Counted from the stretch's first letter, positions 8,372 through 17,715 are shown. The stretch is 64,000 bases of DNA from CBDCYS01 sp965226245 (GCA_965226245.1 CBDDCL010000015.1:248001-312000); one strand, 5' to 3'. Numbers and translations: made by a program. The notes: generated by a model not told the origin, from the letters alone.

Positions 8372-9157
8372 ATGAACACGCTACAGCACTCGAGAACCGC
8401 TCCATTCCGGCCCAACATCAAGGGGACTCCGACTTTTCAGATTACAGGCCTCGACTCCGACAGATCTGTATATCTGCCGATCGAAGCCACAGCTACGTGG
8501 GAACCACATGTCTTGACTCAGATGGATCGGGTTATCCAGCCCGACTTCGTCTGCCTCGACGTTGGAGCCAATGTCGGACCCTTCACCGCGGCCATGTCTC
8601 ATTTGGCATCGGACGGGCAAGTTCACTCCTTTGAAGGCTCCGGCGTGAACTTCGACTTGTTAAAGTACAACGTGGACCGTAATGGCCTTCGAAATGTCGA
8701 GGTGCACCATGCTGCTGTGACCGATCACTCCGGGGAGGTCACTTTTCACTATAATCCCGACCTTCCGGGCTGCTCGTTCTTGTCTTCCACCACGTTCGCT
8801 TCCGAAATCACCGAAAGCGTAGAGGCGATCACGCTGGATAACTTCGCAAGATCGACAGGCCTGGAAAAGGTAAACTTGATCAAGATGGACATTGAGGGAA
8901 GTGAAGTTAGAGGCCTGCAAGGTGCAACCGAAGTGCTCCAAGAGTTCAAGCCGCTTTTGTTTATCGAATACAACCCCCTAGCCATGAGCACCTACCACAA
9001 CCTTGGAAAAAGCGAACTATACGATCTGCTCATGACAGTATTCGCACAGATATTTGTGATATCGAGAGACGATGGGCAACTCCTTCAAATTCGATCTTTC
9101 GAGCAGTTGGATCGCTTGTTACCCAAAGACTCTTGGCAGGACCTGTTATGCCATTGA
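8372..9157 (+). CDS. FkbM-family methyltransferase
   Basis: A 261-residue SAM-dependent O-methyltransferase. The SAM site is VCLDVGANVGPFT (about residues 60-72), followed by VHSFEGS, and the family-typical IKMDIEGSE lies near 170. FkbM enzymes in glycan clusters cap or decorate sugars by O-methylation. I prefer the ATG at 8372 because GGAGG ends 11 bp upstream; the frame is open to a TTG at 8318 but the extra 18 residues look non-coding. The 8187-8371 gap holds only a doubtful 37-codon frame. This is the last intact glycan gene before the rearranged zone. Confidence 0.88.
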   Translation: MNTLQHSRTAPFRPNIKGTPTFQITGLDSDRSVYLPIEATATWEPHVLTQMDRVIQPDFVCLDVGANVGPFTAAMSHLASDGQVHSFEGSGVNFDLLKYNVDRNGLRNVEVHHAAVTDHSGEVTFHYNPDLPGCSFLSSTTFASEITESVEAITLDNFARSTGLEKVNLIKMDIEGSEVRGLQGATEVLQEFKPLLFIEYNPLAMSTYHNLGKSELYDLLMTVFAQIFVISRDDGQLLQIRSFEQLDRLLPKDSWQDLLCH

Positions 9158-9230
9158 GTCTTGACAGCCCTGATCTTGCCACCTGGGCTTGACCGCAAGC
9201 TCCGGCAACGAGGAAATACACGGCCACCAA

Positions 9231-9287
9231 ATGAACCTATCCCGACGAGCTTTTCTCGCATGCGCCGTCGCGGCGGTCGCTGACATT
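9231..9287 (+). pseudogene. Tat-signal fragment of an unknown exported protein
   Basis: An ATG at 9231 reads MNLSRRAFLACAVAAVA, a good twin-arginine signal start (SRRAFL plus a hydrophobic stretch). After about 19 codons the sequence runs into the antisense of the sulfatase-like gene at about 9280-9290. The mature protein is missing, so only the export signal of a lost gene remains. Confidence 0.5.
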
Positions 9288-9525
9288 TTTCCAGAAAACC
9301 GATATCTTCCAAGGCACGAAACATCTCGCGCAAGCTGTCATCGGTATAGCGAATGGATCGATCGTACATTGTGACCAGTAGGTCAATCTCCTGCCGAGTC
9401 AAGGCGGAAGAATCGTTGACGTGCTCCGTGATGATCCTGTTTATATAACCAGGTACGCTGCCCTCAGGAATCAGTTTCTGGTCCTCGTCGCCGAACAGCC
9501 CGTCGTATTTTGCAGGACTGTTGTA

Positions 9526-10057
9526 CCTGAATTATGCATTGCGGGGTGCACCTGAGGAGGGCTGAGCCGCAAGGGACCATTGGGGAACGCCCGAAAACAT
9601 GGGGTAAAAAGGTAGGCTGGCAAAGATTCCAGCTTCACCAGCCAACCCAAAGGAGGTCACCCAAATGGTTACCAAGCGAAAACAGCATAGCTCCCAAAGG
9701 GCCGTCAAACAAGGCCCAGCCGTGACGGTCTCGCAGCCCAATAAAATCGGGGCATCCACGCCTTGACAACTTCCGCGGCAGGAAGCCGACTCCCTACGGC
9801 GGCTTGCCGCCGGTAGTCGAGAGGGCGTTGATCTGAGAGCCTGGCTATGCGCTATGCATAAAATTTTATGCACTGGCCGCAACGTACTGGAAACACGCCA
9901 CTTCGGAGCGGGGTTTTGCCGACGCGGATTCTGGGCGGGAGGGGAAACCGGGGACGGAGAAGCCAAAAGACCAGTTGCCGAGCTCCCACCTTACGACGGC
10001 CGTCAAGCCGCTACGAACGCAGCCGCACTCGCAAAGCGAATCTGTGCATAATTCAGG
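9526..10057. mobile_element. 532-bp non-autonomous (MITE-like) insertion element, copy 2
   Basis: It has the same length and, as far as I can read, the same sequence as 1512-2043, with the same ends CCTGAATTATGCA / TGCATAATTCAGG. Its flanking direct repeat is TTGTA (5 bp), against 6 bp at copy 1. It lies in the same orientation, 8014 bp downstream. The identity implies recent transposition or ongoing gene conversion. Confidence 0.85.
9665..9766 (+). CDS. 33-residue basic ORF inside the 532-bp element (copy 2)
   Basis: Identical to the ORF in copy 1: AAAGGAGG eight bases before the ATG, and a peptide starting MVTKRKQHSSQ. No function recognised. Confidence 0.35.
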   Translation: MVTKRKQHSSQRAVKQGPAVTVSQPNKIGASTP

Positions 10058-10525
10058 TTGTAGGGTCCGTGAACCTGATAAGTATGGAAAAAGGCGAAAA
10101 CGGGTCGCTCGTCCCCGGAGTCTTGTCGAACCAACTCCACGAAGCGCTCGGCTCCCTTCCGGACATCTCGCACTTCGTTCTCAATGTACTCCTCGAACCC
10201 GCGTTGGAATCCGAGATTGCCCGCCACATAGCCGCCGTCGGTGACTGCGATGGTGCGATATCCGTTCAGCGCGAGAATCTCCTGAATCAACGGAATCCTT
10301 TGGGGGATGACGTTAACCCATGTATCCTTCGTCTTATTCACAACATCGAAGGCTACTCTGTGGGTTTCTTGGTATTGCCCCGACAGCAGGGTTGCGTGGG
10401 AGGGTTGTGTGCTGTGAGTGTTGACAAATGCGTTTTCGAACCGTACTCCCCGGCCGGCAAGTTCGTCCAGAAACGGAGAGGTCTCGCGAGAATAGCCGTA
10501 GGAGCTCAGATGGTCCGCTCGGAGG

Positions 10526-12199
10526 GTGTCCAGTGAAATCAGTAGTATATTGGGAGGGCTCGGGCGGTCTCCGCAGGAAGTGCACTGGATTCTGGGCTCG
10601 GGCAACACTGCCCGCAACTATTTTTATCAGACGGACGCTGGGGAGCTCTACCAACTCCCCATTGCCTATTACGCGCAGGAGAAGTTCTGGTACATGTCGC
10701 CCGGGTATGACCGTCGCGAGCACGAAGGCGTGATGCGAAGGGTCGGGCGCGAATGCATGTTCTGCCACAACGCCTACCCGGACGTGGCGGAGGGGAGCGA
10801 CGCGTACGGCTCCCGGCCTGTCTACCCGTCCAAACTCCCGCAAGGGATTGGGTGCCAGCGCTGCCACGGCCCGGGCGCCGAACATGTTCGCGTTGCCCTT
10901 AGTAATAAGGATACGGGCGACGAAAGGGTACGGGTGACGATTGTGAACCCGGCACGTCTGGAGCCCCAGTTGCGAGACGCCGTCTGCGACCAGTGTCACC
11001 TGCAACCCTCCGCGGCGCTTTTCGGCGTGCGCCGCTTCGGGCGGGCCGACTACTCGTTTGTGCCCGGCGAGCCGCTGCCGGATTATTTAGTTCAGATGGA
11101 CGTGACGGAGCAGGGCAAGCGCCGCTCGGAGCGATTTGAGATCAACCACCACTCCTACCGCCTGCGTCAAAGCCGTTGTTTTCAAGAGAGTGAGGGCGCC
11201 CTCCATTGCGTGAGCTGTCACGACCCGCACCGTAAGGCGCCGGCCGACGATCGAGCCGCGCACTACCGTTCTCGCTCCTTGAAATGTCACGAGCCCGGCG
11301 ATTATGAAGCGGTGCATGAGACGGCGGCGGTGGCTGCCGGTTCCGGCGACTGTGTTTCCTGCCATATGCCGCGCCGGCGTACGCAAGATGTGGTCCGTGC
11401 GGTCATGACCGATCACCTCATTCGCCGCCGGGCGGGCGGAAGTGAACTCTTAGCGCTACTGGCTGAAACCGAGCCTGCCCTGACTGAGGTTGAGTTCCTC
11501 GAACCGGACCGCGCTCCGAAGGGGCCGGAACGGGAGCTTTATCGCGCCGCCGCTGTCATACGAGCGTCGTCGGGGGCCTACGCGCGAGCAGTGGACCACT
11601 TGGAGGGGATGCTCGCCGTCGCCGCACCGGACTCCGTTGATCCCTACTTGGACCTAGCCAGGGGGCAACTCAAACAGCGGCGATTTGGCGCAGCCGAGCG
11701 TACCGTGGCGGGGATACTCGAGCGCGACCCCGGCCATCGGCTGGCCAAGGAATGGTTCGGCCTCAGCCTGCTCACACAGGACAAGGTCGATGAAGCGATC
11801 GAGAAACTGTCGGAAGCGCTAGAAGAGGATCCAGGCAGTCCGGAGGGCCACTATAATCTCGGCCTGGCGTTTTTCCGCAAAGACCGCTACGAGGAGGCAC
11901 GTCTGCAATTCGAGCAAGCCATTGCGGCCCGGCCCAATATGGCTCCTGCCTGGTATTACCTCGGCCGGGCCAATGCTGGCCTCAATCACATAGACGAAGC
12001 CATCCGCGGCTACCGGCGGGTTCTTGAAATCGAACCTTCCCACACCCGGGCCTATGTGGAGATCGGCCGGCAGTTGCTCAAGAAGGGGAATCGCGAGGAG
12101 GCGCTGCTGTATTACCAGCAGGGCCTGAAGGTCGCTTCGCGGATAGCGCCGATTGCCAAAGCGCTGGACGAAGCTCGTTCGAGCTTGCAACAGAATTAA
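10526..12199 (+). CDS. Multihaem cytochrome c with C-terminal TPR repeats, probably 5'-truncated
   Basis: Haem-binding CxxCH motifs are CMFCH (residues 77-81 of this frame), CQRCH (110-114), CDQCH (154-158), CVSCH (228-232) and CVSCH (276-280); a sixth, SLKCH (251-255), has lost its first Cys. From about residue 330 there are four to five TPR units (for example PEGHYNLGLAFFRKDRYEEA). This architecture suits a periplasmic or outer-membrane electron carrier. The recognisable family sequence starts only around VHWILGSGN, immediately where the antisense sulfatase-like sequence ends (about 10575), so the nominal GTG at 10526 is not the true start. Signal peptide and probably N-terminal haem sites are missing, and export is doubtful unless supplied otherwise. 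A CRTAC1 lipoprotein and a TPR protein follow. Confidence 0.75.
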   Translation: MSSEISSILGGLGRSPQEVHWILGSGNTARNYFYQTDAGELYQLPIAYYAQEKFWYMSPGYDRREHEGVMRRVGRECMFCHNAYPDVAEGSDAYGSRPVYPSKLPQGIGCQRCHGPGAEHVRVALSNKDTGDERVRVTIVNPARLEPQLRDAVCDQCHLQPSAALFGVRRFGRADYSFVPGEPLPDYLVQMDVTEQGKRRSERFEINHHSYRLRQSRCFQESEGALHCVSCHDPHRKAPADDRAAHYRSRSLKCHEPGDYEAVHETAAVAAGSGDCVSCHMPRRRTQDVVRAVMTDHLIRRRAGGSELLALLAETEPALTEVEFLEPDRAPKGPERELYRAAAVIRASSGAYARAVDHLEGMLAVAAPDSVDPYLDLARGQLKQRRFGAAERTVAGILERDPGHRLAKEWFGLSLLTQDKVDEAIEKLSEALEEDPGSPEGHYNLGLAFFRKDRYEEARLQFEQAIAARPNMAPAWYYLGRANAGLNHIDEAIRGYRRVLEIEPSHTRAYVEIGRQLLKKGNREEALLYYQQGLKVASRIAPIAKALDEARSSLQQN

Positions 12200-12299
12200 G
12201 AGGCACGGGGCGCTGCACGGGCGTTCGCGGCTCGCTTCCGCTTTCTGTTCCGCCGTAACGACTTATTGAGGTTCGCAGAATATAGCTACAGTGCGAGAC

Positions 12300-12319
12300 G
12301 GGCGTAGCACGCTACGCCC
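12300..12319. terminator. GC-rich hairpin after the cytochrome gene
   Basis: GGGCGTAGC and GCTACGCCC pair perfectly around a two-base centre, about 100 bp past the cytochrome stop. There is no T-run, so it may be a transcription terminator or a dispersed palindromic repeat. The rest of the 12200-12482 gap shows no gene. Confidence 0.35.
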
Positions 12320-12482
12320 CTACGGGCCGAACATCGACCGCGTCACCATGAATTGCGAGTCTCAGTAGGCGGGCGCGAATTCGCCCTAACGAGTTCAAGG
12401 GGCCGCTCCGCGGCAACTACGGCGAATGATGCTTTCCACCCGAGATTTGGCGGAACAGATGTCCCGGTGCTCCCTGGGATGG

Positions 12483-14345
12483 ATGTTCCGGCTGCGGACC
12501 CTGAAGAAAACAATCCTTTGGGCGGTGGCGACACTGGGGCTGTTTGGTTGCTCCGAGTCTTCGGATAACAGCGGGCGTCCAACCCGACCCGACATTGGCG
12601 ATGGGAGTCAGACGACAAAGGAAGCCCAAAAGGAAGTCTCCGATCAGGATGCGTCTCCGGCGGCTCCGCAAGTCACGGGGACCGTCGCGTCGTCAGCGAT
12701 TTTCCGCGACGCAACCGCGGAAACAGGAATTGACTTTGTCCATTTCAATGGCGTCACCGGCGAGTTTTTCCTGCCCGAGATTACAGGATCGGGAGGGGCT
12801 CTTTTCGATTACGACAACGATGGGGATCTGGATCTCTACCTGGTCCAGGGCGCCAAGCTCCTCTCTCGCCCCAACCCTCCAGGCTTCGCTTGGCAGGGCG
12901 ACGAACCGCCTCGGGATCAGCTCTATCGTAACGATCTCAACGGTGCTGCTGGTGGTGCGCTGCATTTTACCGATGTCACCCAACAAAGTGGGATCGTGGC
13001 CCCCGGTTACGGGATGGGGGTTGCGACCGCGGATTTCAACAACGACGGCTGGACCGATCTCTATGTCACCAACCTTGGTTCCAATCAGATGCTGCGAAAC
13101 AACGGGGACGGTACGTTCACTGATGTGACGAAACAAGCGGGAACCGACGACCCTCGCTGGAGCACCAGCGCTACTTTCCTCGACTACGACAAGGACGGCT
13201 GGCTGGACCTTTTTGTGACCAACTATGTGGAATTTTCCAGCGGCGTGAAGCGGGAATGTTACGCCAACACTAGCGCGCGGGACTACTGCGGGCCCGACGC
13301 CTATGACCCGCTCGTGGATCGACTGTTCCACAACAGAGGTGGCGGTTCTTTCGAAGACGTTACCGCAACGTCCGGGATTCGATCAGCGTTTGGAGCCGGG
13401 CTGGGAGTGATCGCGGCCGACTTCGACGGCGACGGCTGGACCGACATCTACGTGGCCAACGATGGCGACCCGAACCAACTCTGGATCAACCAAGGCGGGC
13501 GCGCCTTCGAGGACGAAGCCTTGCTCGCGGGCGTCGCATTGAACCACAGCGGCAGCGCTGAAGCGAGCATGGGGCTGGCTGTGGAAGACTTTGACGGGGA
13601 CGGGGATGAAGACCTTTTCATGACTCATTTGGACGGCGAGTCCAATACCTTCTACGTCAACCTGGGGAACGGATTTTTCGAGGACCTGACGATCAAGGCC
13701 GGGCTCCATTCTCCCAGCTTGATCTATACCGGGTTTGGAACCGGCTTCTTCGATTACGACAATGACGGCTGGCTGGATCTGCTGATTCTCAATGGGGCGG
13801 TGCGGATCACGGAACGTCTCGCGCGTGAAGGCGAGCGCTACCCCCTGCAACAACGTAATCAGCTCTTTCGGAACACCGGCCGGGGCGCCTTCGTGGAGGT
13901 GACGGATCGTGCGGGAGACGCCTTTAAGGTGGAGGAAGTAAGCCGCGGGGCTGCTTTTGGCGACGTCGACAATGACGGCGACACGGATGCCGTCGTGTTC
14001 AACAATAATGGCCGCGCCCGTCTGCTGTTAAACGAGTATGGAAACCGCGGACACTGGCTGGGACTGCGCCTCTTGGAGAAGCGCACGAGGCAAGATGCGT
14101 TGCAAGCTCGGGTGGAAGTAGCGGGCCCGAACGGTACAGTCCGCTGGCGAAGAGTCCATACCGACGGAAGCTACTGTTCCGCGGGCGACCCGCGGCTGCT
14201 CATTGGATTGGGTGACCACGACGAGCCGCGCACCTTGCGGGTGCACTGGCCCTCCGGCGAGGTCGAGGAATGGCACGACCTGGCTGTAGACCGCTACTGG
14301 GTCCTGCAAAGGGGCGAGTCATCCAGGGGGCAAAAGCCGCGTTAG
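12483..14345 (+). CDS. CRTAC1/UnbV-type lipoprotein (FG-GAP repeats plus ASPIC domain)
   Basis: About 620 residues. From the ATG at 12483 (MFRLRTLKKTILWAVATL) a lipobox LFGC follows, giving a lipid-anchored envelope protein. The body has many FG-GAP/VCBS units with calcium-binding Asp clusters (FDYDNDGDLDLYLVQG, DFDGDGWTDIYVANDG, DVDNDGDTDAVVFNN), predicting a beta-propeller. The C-terminal ASPIC/UnbV domain is GHWLGLRLLEKRTRQDALQ through LRVHWPSGEVEEW. The exact role of this family is not established; it occurs with multihaem cytochromes and TPR proteins as here. The frame opens upstream at 12426, but the lipoprotein signal fixes the start. Confidence 0.88.
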   Translation: MFRLRTLKKTILWAVATLGLFGCSESSDNSGRPTRPDIGDGSQTTKEAQKEVSDQDASPAAPQVTGTVASSAIFRDATAETGIDFVHFNGVTGEFFLPEITGSGGALFDYDNDGDLDLYLVQGAKLLSRPNPPGFAWQGDEPPRDQLYRNDLNGAAGGALHFTDVTQQSGIVAPGYGMGVATADFNNDGWTDLYVTNLGSNQMLRNNGDGTFTDVTKQAGTDDPRWSTSATFLDYDKDGWLDLFVTNYVEFSSGVKRECYANTSARDYCGPDAYDPLVDRLFHNRGGGSFEDVTATSGIRSAFGAGLGVIAADFDGDGWTDIYVANDGDPNQLWINQGGRAFEDEALLAGVALNHSGSAEASMGLAVEDFDGDGDEDLFMTHLDGESNTFYVNLGNGFFEDLTIKAGLHSPSLIYTGFGTGFFDYDNDGWLDLLILNGAVRITERLAREGERYPLQQRNQLFRNTGRGAFVEVTDRAGDAFKVEEVSRGAAFGDVDNDGDTDAVVFNNNGRARLLLNEYGNRGHWLGLRLLEKRTRQDALQARVEVAGPNGTVRWRRVHTDGSYCSAGDPRLLIGLGDHDEPRTLRVHWPSGEVEEWHDLAVDRYWVLQRGESSRGQKPR

Positions 14346-14508
14346 TACTGGGAGCAAATCCTAGTTATAGTTAGTACCGTAGGATACACTACGAAACCAG
14401 TTGAGACCTTTAATATATAGGGGAAATAGGCAGTGTGGTCGATACTTCTCCCACCCTGCTCATCCACCACTGAAGAGCCATGGACTAAGATGATGAGGGT
14501 TTCCGAAC

Positions 14509-16131
14509 GTGTTTTCTCTCATTTCGAAAAGCTTGGTGGCGGCCGGGATGTGCGCCGTGCTCGTCACTGGAGCCCAGGCACAACCGGCCCGTTCCGCGCC
14601 GTCCGTTCTGGCGCCAGCGAAACCTGGCCTCGTGCCGGTGCCTTTGCCGGCGCTGGATTCTTTAGAGCCTTCCGTAACGGAGCAAATCAAGTCTATTCAA
14701 GAGTCCTACTCGGCCTTGGCGGCCGGCCCCCAAGTTACCGCGGCTGAACTGGCGGCAGCCTATGGAACGCTGGGACAGCTCTACCACTCCTACGAGTTCA
14801 CCGACGCCGCGCAAAGCTGTTATCTAAATGCCCGCCGTTTGGCGCCGCGGGACTATCGCTGGGCTCACCTTCTGGGCCAACTCAGCCAGAAGGCCGGGCG
14901 GCTGGAAAAGTCCCTGGCCTACTACAAGGCTGCCCGCAAGATGAACGCCGAGTACGTCGCGACCGCGGTCAACCTCGGGAGCGTCTACATCCAGTTGAAT
15001 CAACTGGAAGCGGCCCGCACGGAGTTTGAGGGGGCGTTGAAATCAGCTCCTGATTCCGCGGCCGCTCACAACGGATTGGGTGAGGCGGCACTTGCCGAAC
15101 GACGTTACTCCGAGGCTATCCCGCACTTCCAGGCCGCTCTAAAAAGAGCCTCTCGAGCCAACCGAATCCACTATTCCCTGGCGATGGCTTACCGAGGATT
15201 GGGCGACCTGGAGAAAGCACGAGCGCATCTAAAACTGCGGGGGCCTGTCGGGGTTCGGCCCGGGGATCCGCTGGTCGATGGCCTGCAGGGCCTGCTCCGA
15301 GGAGAACGAGTGCACCTGATTCGGGGCCGGCTTGCATTCGGCGCCGGGCGTTTCGAAGAAGCCGCGGAAGCGTTTGCCAAGGCCGCCGAAGCGGATCCCA
15401 GCAGCACGCGAGCCCGCGTGAATCTGGGCACGGCTCTTGCAAAAATGGGCCGCCCCGGGGGGGCGTTGGAGCAGTATCTGGCCGTGTTGCGAATGGATCC
15501 GCAGCACCTGACTGCTCATTTCAATGTGGGCACGATGATGGTACGGAAGGGAGAACACTCACGGGCGGTGGAACATTTTGAGTCGATCGTCAAGCTCAAC
15601 CCGAACGACCTTGAAGCTAACCGCGAATTAGCGAAGTCGCTGACAAAAGTGGAGCGAAACGACGAAGCCCTGCCGTATTTTTCCCGCGTGGTCAAGCTTG
15701 CTCCGGACGACGAAGCATCACTTATCAGCTTGGCGGATTTATTGGCCGGCAAAGAGCGCTATAGCGAAACACGGGACCTGCTTGAGCAAGCTAACCGCCG
15801 GTTTCCCAAGCGTGCGCGAACGGCCGTTGCGCTGGCACGGCTCTTGGCTGCCTGTCCGGATCCCGGCCTGCGTGACGGCGAGCGGGCGCTGGAGCTGGCG
15901 ACACGCGCCTACAATGCGACAAAGCTTCTCAGGCACGGCGAGGCGGTTGCGCTGGCATTGGCTGAGCTTGGCCGATGTGAGGAAGCGGCTGCATGGCAGA
16001 GCCGGTTCGTGGCGGCCGCGGAACGAGCGCGGGAACTGGAATTAGTGGCCAGGTTAAAGCAAGAACTAGAGCGGTACAAGGGTAGACACCCGTGTGCCCC
16101 CCCGGCGCGCCAGGGGGTTGTCCCGCCCTAA
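14509..16131 (+). CDS. Exported TPR-repeat protein
   Basis: 540 residues. The start is the GTG at 14509, the first start codon after two in-frame stops (14491 and 14494); it gives a signal peptide (SLVAAGMCAVLVTGAQAQ). About nine tetratricopeptide units follow, for example AAAHNGLGEAALAERRYSEA and TAHFNVGTMMVRKGEHSRAV. No enzymatic domain is seen; a scaffold for complexes in the periplasm is likely. It is the third gene of the cytochrome/CRTAC1/TPR series and lies 163 bp after the CRTAC1 gene. Confidence 0.85.
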   Translation: MFSLISKSLVAAGMCAVLVTGAQAQPARSAPSVLAPAKPGLVPVPLPALDSLEPSVTEQIKSIQESYSALAAGPQVTAAELAAAYGTLGQLYHSYEFTDAAQSCYLNARRLAPRDYRWAHLLGQLSQKAGRLEKSLAYYKAARKMNAEYVATAVNLGSVYIQLNQLEAARTEFEGALKSAPDSAAAHNGLGEAALAERRYSEAIPHFQAALKRASRANRIHYSLAMAYRGLGDLEKARAHLKLRGPVGVRPGDPLVDGLQGLLRGERVHLIRGRLAFGAGRFEEAAEAFAKAAEADPSSTRARVNLGTALAKMGRPGGALEQYLAVLRMDPQHLTAHFNVGTMMVRKGEHSRAVEHFESIVKLNPNDLEANRELAKSLTKVERNDEALPYFSRVVKLAPDDEASLISLADLLAGKERYSETRDLLEQANRRFPKRARTAVALARLLAACPDPGLRDGERALELATRAYNATKLLRHGEAVALALAELGRCEEAAAWQSRFVAAAERARELELVARLKQELERYKGRHPCAPPARQGVVPP

Positions 16132-16275
16132 CATCCTGGATTCTCGTTGCAAGAGGAAGACCGCACCAGTCACGCGGTTCAGACCCGGCTGTGCTGGCAG
16201 TAAGCCCTATTATCGCGGCGCCCATGACAGATGGCTCACCCGAAGCGCGTACAGTAAGAGACGCAACGCTCTGGG

Positions 16276-17715
16276 TCAGGCCAGGATAGTGTTTACCACT
16301 TTGGCAGGATGGATGTCCGTCAGCTTCTCGTCGCGGCTGCCGTGACGGAACGTCAGCCGTTCATGATCTAGTCCGAGCAGGTGCAGGATCGTGGCGTGGT
16401 AATCGGCTGTTGTAACGGGGTTTTCGACGACGCGGTACGCGAAATCGTCGGTTGCGCCGTAGGTGACCCCGCCCTTGACGCCGCCGCCCGCCATCCAAAG
16501 GCTGAAGACGTACTTGTGGTGGTCGCGTCCGTCTTTGCCCTCGGCCATCGGCGTGCGGCCGAATTCCCCCGCCCAGATGACCAACGTCTCATCCAGGAGG
16601 CCGCGCTGTTTTAGATCCGTCAGCAGCGCGGCGACGGGCTGGTCGGTTTGGCGCGCAATTTTCTGCGTACCCTTCTTGTTTTCTTTATGCGTGTCCCAGG
16701 GCTGCGCATTGTGGAGTACTTGTACGAACCGCACGCCGCGCTCGACTAGGCGGCGGGCCAGCAGGCATTGGCGAGCGTAAACGGCGGTTTCTTCGTTTTC
16801 GGCGCCGTAGAGTTCCCGCATGGCCGGCGGCTCTTTGGACAGGTCGAGGGCGTCGCTGGCGGCGACTTGCATGCGCGCGGCGAGTTCGAAGCTGGCGATA
16901 CGGGCTTCCAGCTCGAGTTGGTCGCGGCGAGGTTTCATGTGCTCGCGGTTGAGCTGCTGGAGCAGTTCAAGCCGGTCCGCGCTGTCCCCGGCCAGCCCGC
17001 GTGTCTTGAGGTTGAGCACGGGCTCTCCTTCGGCCCTCATGCCCATGCCCTGATAGAGGGGCGGAAGCCATCCGCTCGAATAATTCTTCACGCCGTCGAC
17101 CGGAAGCCCCTTGGGGTTCAAGATTGCCACGTAGGCCGGCAGACTCTGGTTCTCGGTCCCCAACCCATAGGCAATCCAGGATCCGAGCGCCGGCCGGCCG
17201 GGATTGATCAGACCCGTATTCATGTTGCGGATCGCCTGCTCGTGGTTCGAGTGAACGGTCACCATCGAGCGGATCAGCGCGATGTCATCAACGTGCTGGG
17301 CCAAGCCTGGAAGCACTTCGGAAAGCACCATGCCCGACTGGCCGTGCGGGGAGAACCGAAAGGGGCTGCCTAACCAAGTGCCAGTCTTGCTGACGTCAAC
17401 CGTGTTGACATAACCTTCGCCCGGTTTCTCTCCGTCGCGCTTGATCAGTTCCTGTTTCGGGTCGAACAGGTCCACCTGGCTGGGCCCGCCATTCTGAAAC
17501 AGCAAGATAACTTGCTTCGCTTTCGGAGTGAAGTGAGGATTCTTGACAAGCACGTCGTAGCCGCCGCGAGGGGCGGCGCCCAGCGTCTCCCCCAGCAGAG
17601 AGCCGAGAGCGATACCGCCTAGGCCGACGCTGATCCGTTCCAAGCAGTCCCGCCGCGTCAGCATCTGCTTCATGGGCGTGAAGCGCACATGTCGATTGCC
17701 GTCGTCAAACCCCAT
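16276..17715 (-). CDS. DUF1501 protein with Tat signal
   Basis: About 479 residues of the DUF1501 (sulfatase-like fold) family, abundant in Planctomycetes and Acidobacteriota and almost always paired with DUF1549/1553 cytochromes. The twin-arginine signal is LTRRDCLERISVGLGGIAL. Characteristic segments are LLFQNGGPSQVDLFDPK, IRSMVTVHSNHEQAIRNM and EFGRTPMAEGKDGRDHH. The start at 17715 follows GGAGG by 7 bp; a TTG at 17736 overlaps the upstream gene but is less likely. It is coupled to the upstream DUF1549/1553 gene. Substrate unknown. Confidence 0.92.
   Translation of the reverse strand: MGFDDGNRHVRFTPMKQMLTRRDCLERISVGLGGIALGSLLGETLGAAPRGGYDVLVKNPHFTPKAKQVILLFQNGGPSQVDLFDPKQELIKRDGEKPGEGYVNTVDVSKTGTWLGSPFRFSPHGQSGMVLSEVLPGLAQHVDDIALIRSMVTVHSNHEQAIRNMNTGLINPGRPALGSWIAYGLGTENQSLPAYVAILNPKGLPVDGVKNYSSGWLPPLYQGMGMRAEGEPVLNLKTRGLAGDSADRLELLQQLNREHMKPRRDQLELEARIASFELAARMQVAASDALDLSKEPPAMRELYGAENEETAVYARQCLLARRLVERGVRFVQVLHNAQPWDTHKENKKGTQKIARQTDQPVAALLTDLKQRGLLDETLVIWAGEFGRTPMAEGKDGRDHHKYVFSLWMAGGGVKGGVTYGATDDFAYRVVENPVTTADYHATILHLLGLDHERLTFRHGSRDEKLTDIHPAKVVNTILA

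Larger units (their letters stand above)
9288..10575 (-). pseudogene. Sulfatase-like (alkaline phosphatase superfamily) gene, truncated at both ends and split by a 532-bp element
   Basis: The minus-strand N-part (about 10575-10058) reads CGDRPSPPNILLISLDTL, then NTHSTQPSHATLLSGQ and FAFFHTYQVHGPYN. The C-part (9525 to about 9288) reads NSPAKYDGLFGDEDQKL to RYTDDSLREMFRALEDIG. Removing the element and one 5-bp target repeat (TACAA on this strand) joins them in frame as HGPYNSPAKYDG. The metal-binding LDTLRADHL is present, but the residue normally converted to formylglycine (Cys in C-x-P-S-R) is replaced by a Thr-x-Pro-Ser-His type sequence, so classical sulfatase activity is unlikely even in the ancestor. 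The 5' end stops at a possible lipobox Cys; the 3' end is cut at FLEK, leaving less than half of a normal sulfatase. Confidence 0.8.

Noticed and set aside
9868..10536. 222-codon plus-strand ORF over the second 532-bp element and the sulfatase-like gene
   Set aside because: Runs antisense to conserved sulfatase sequence and half of it is element DNA.
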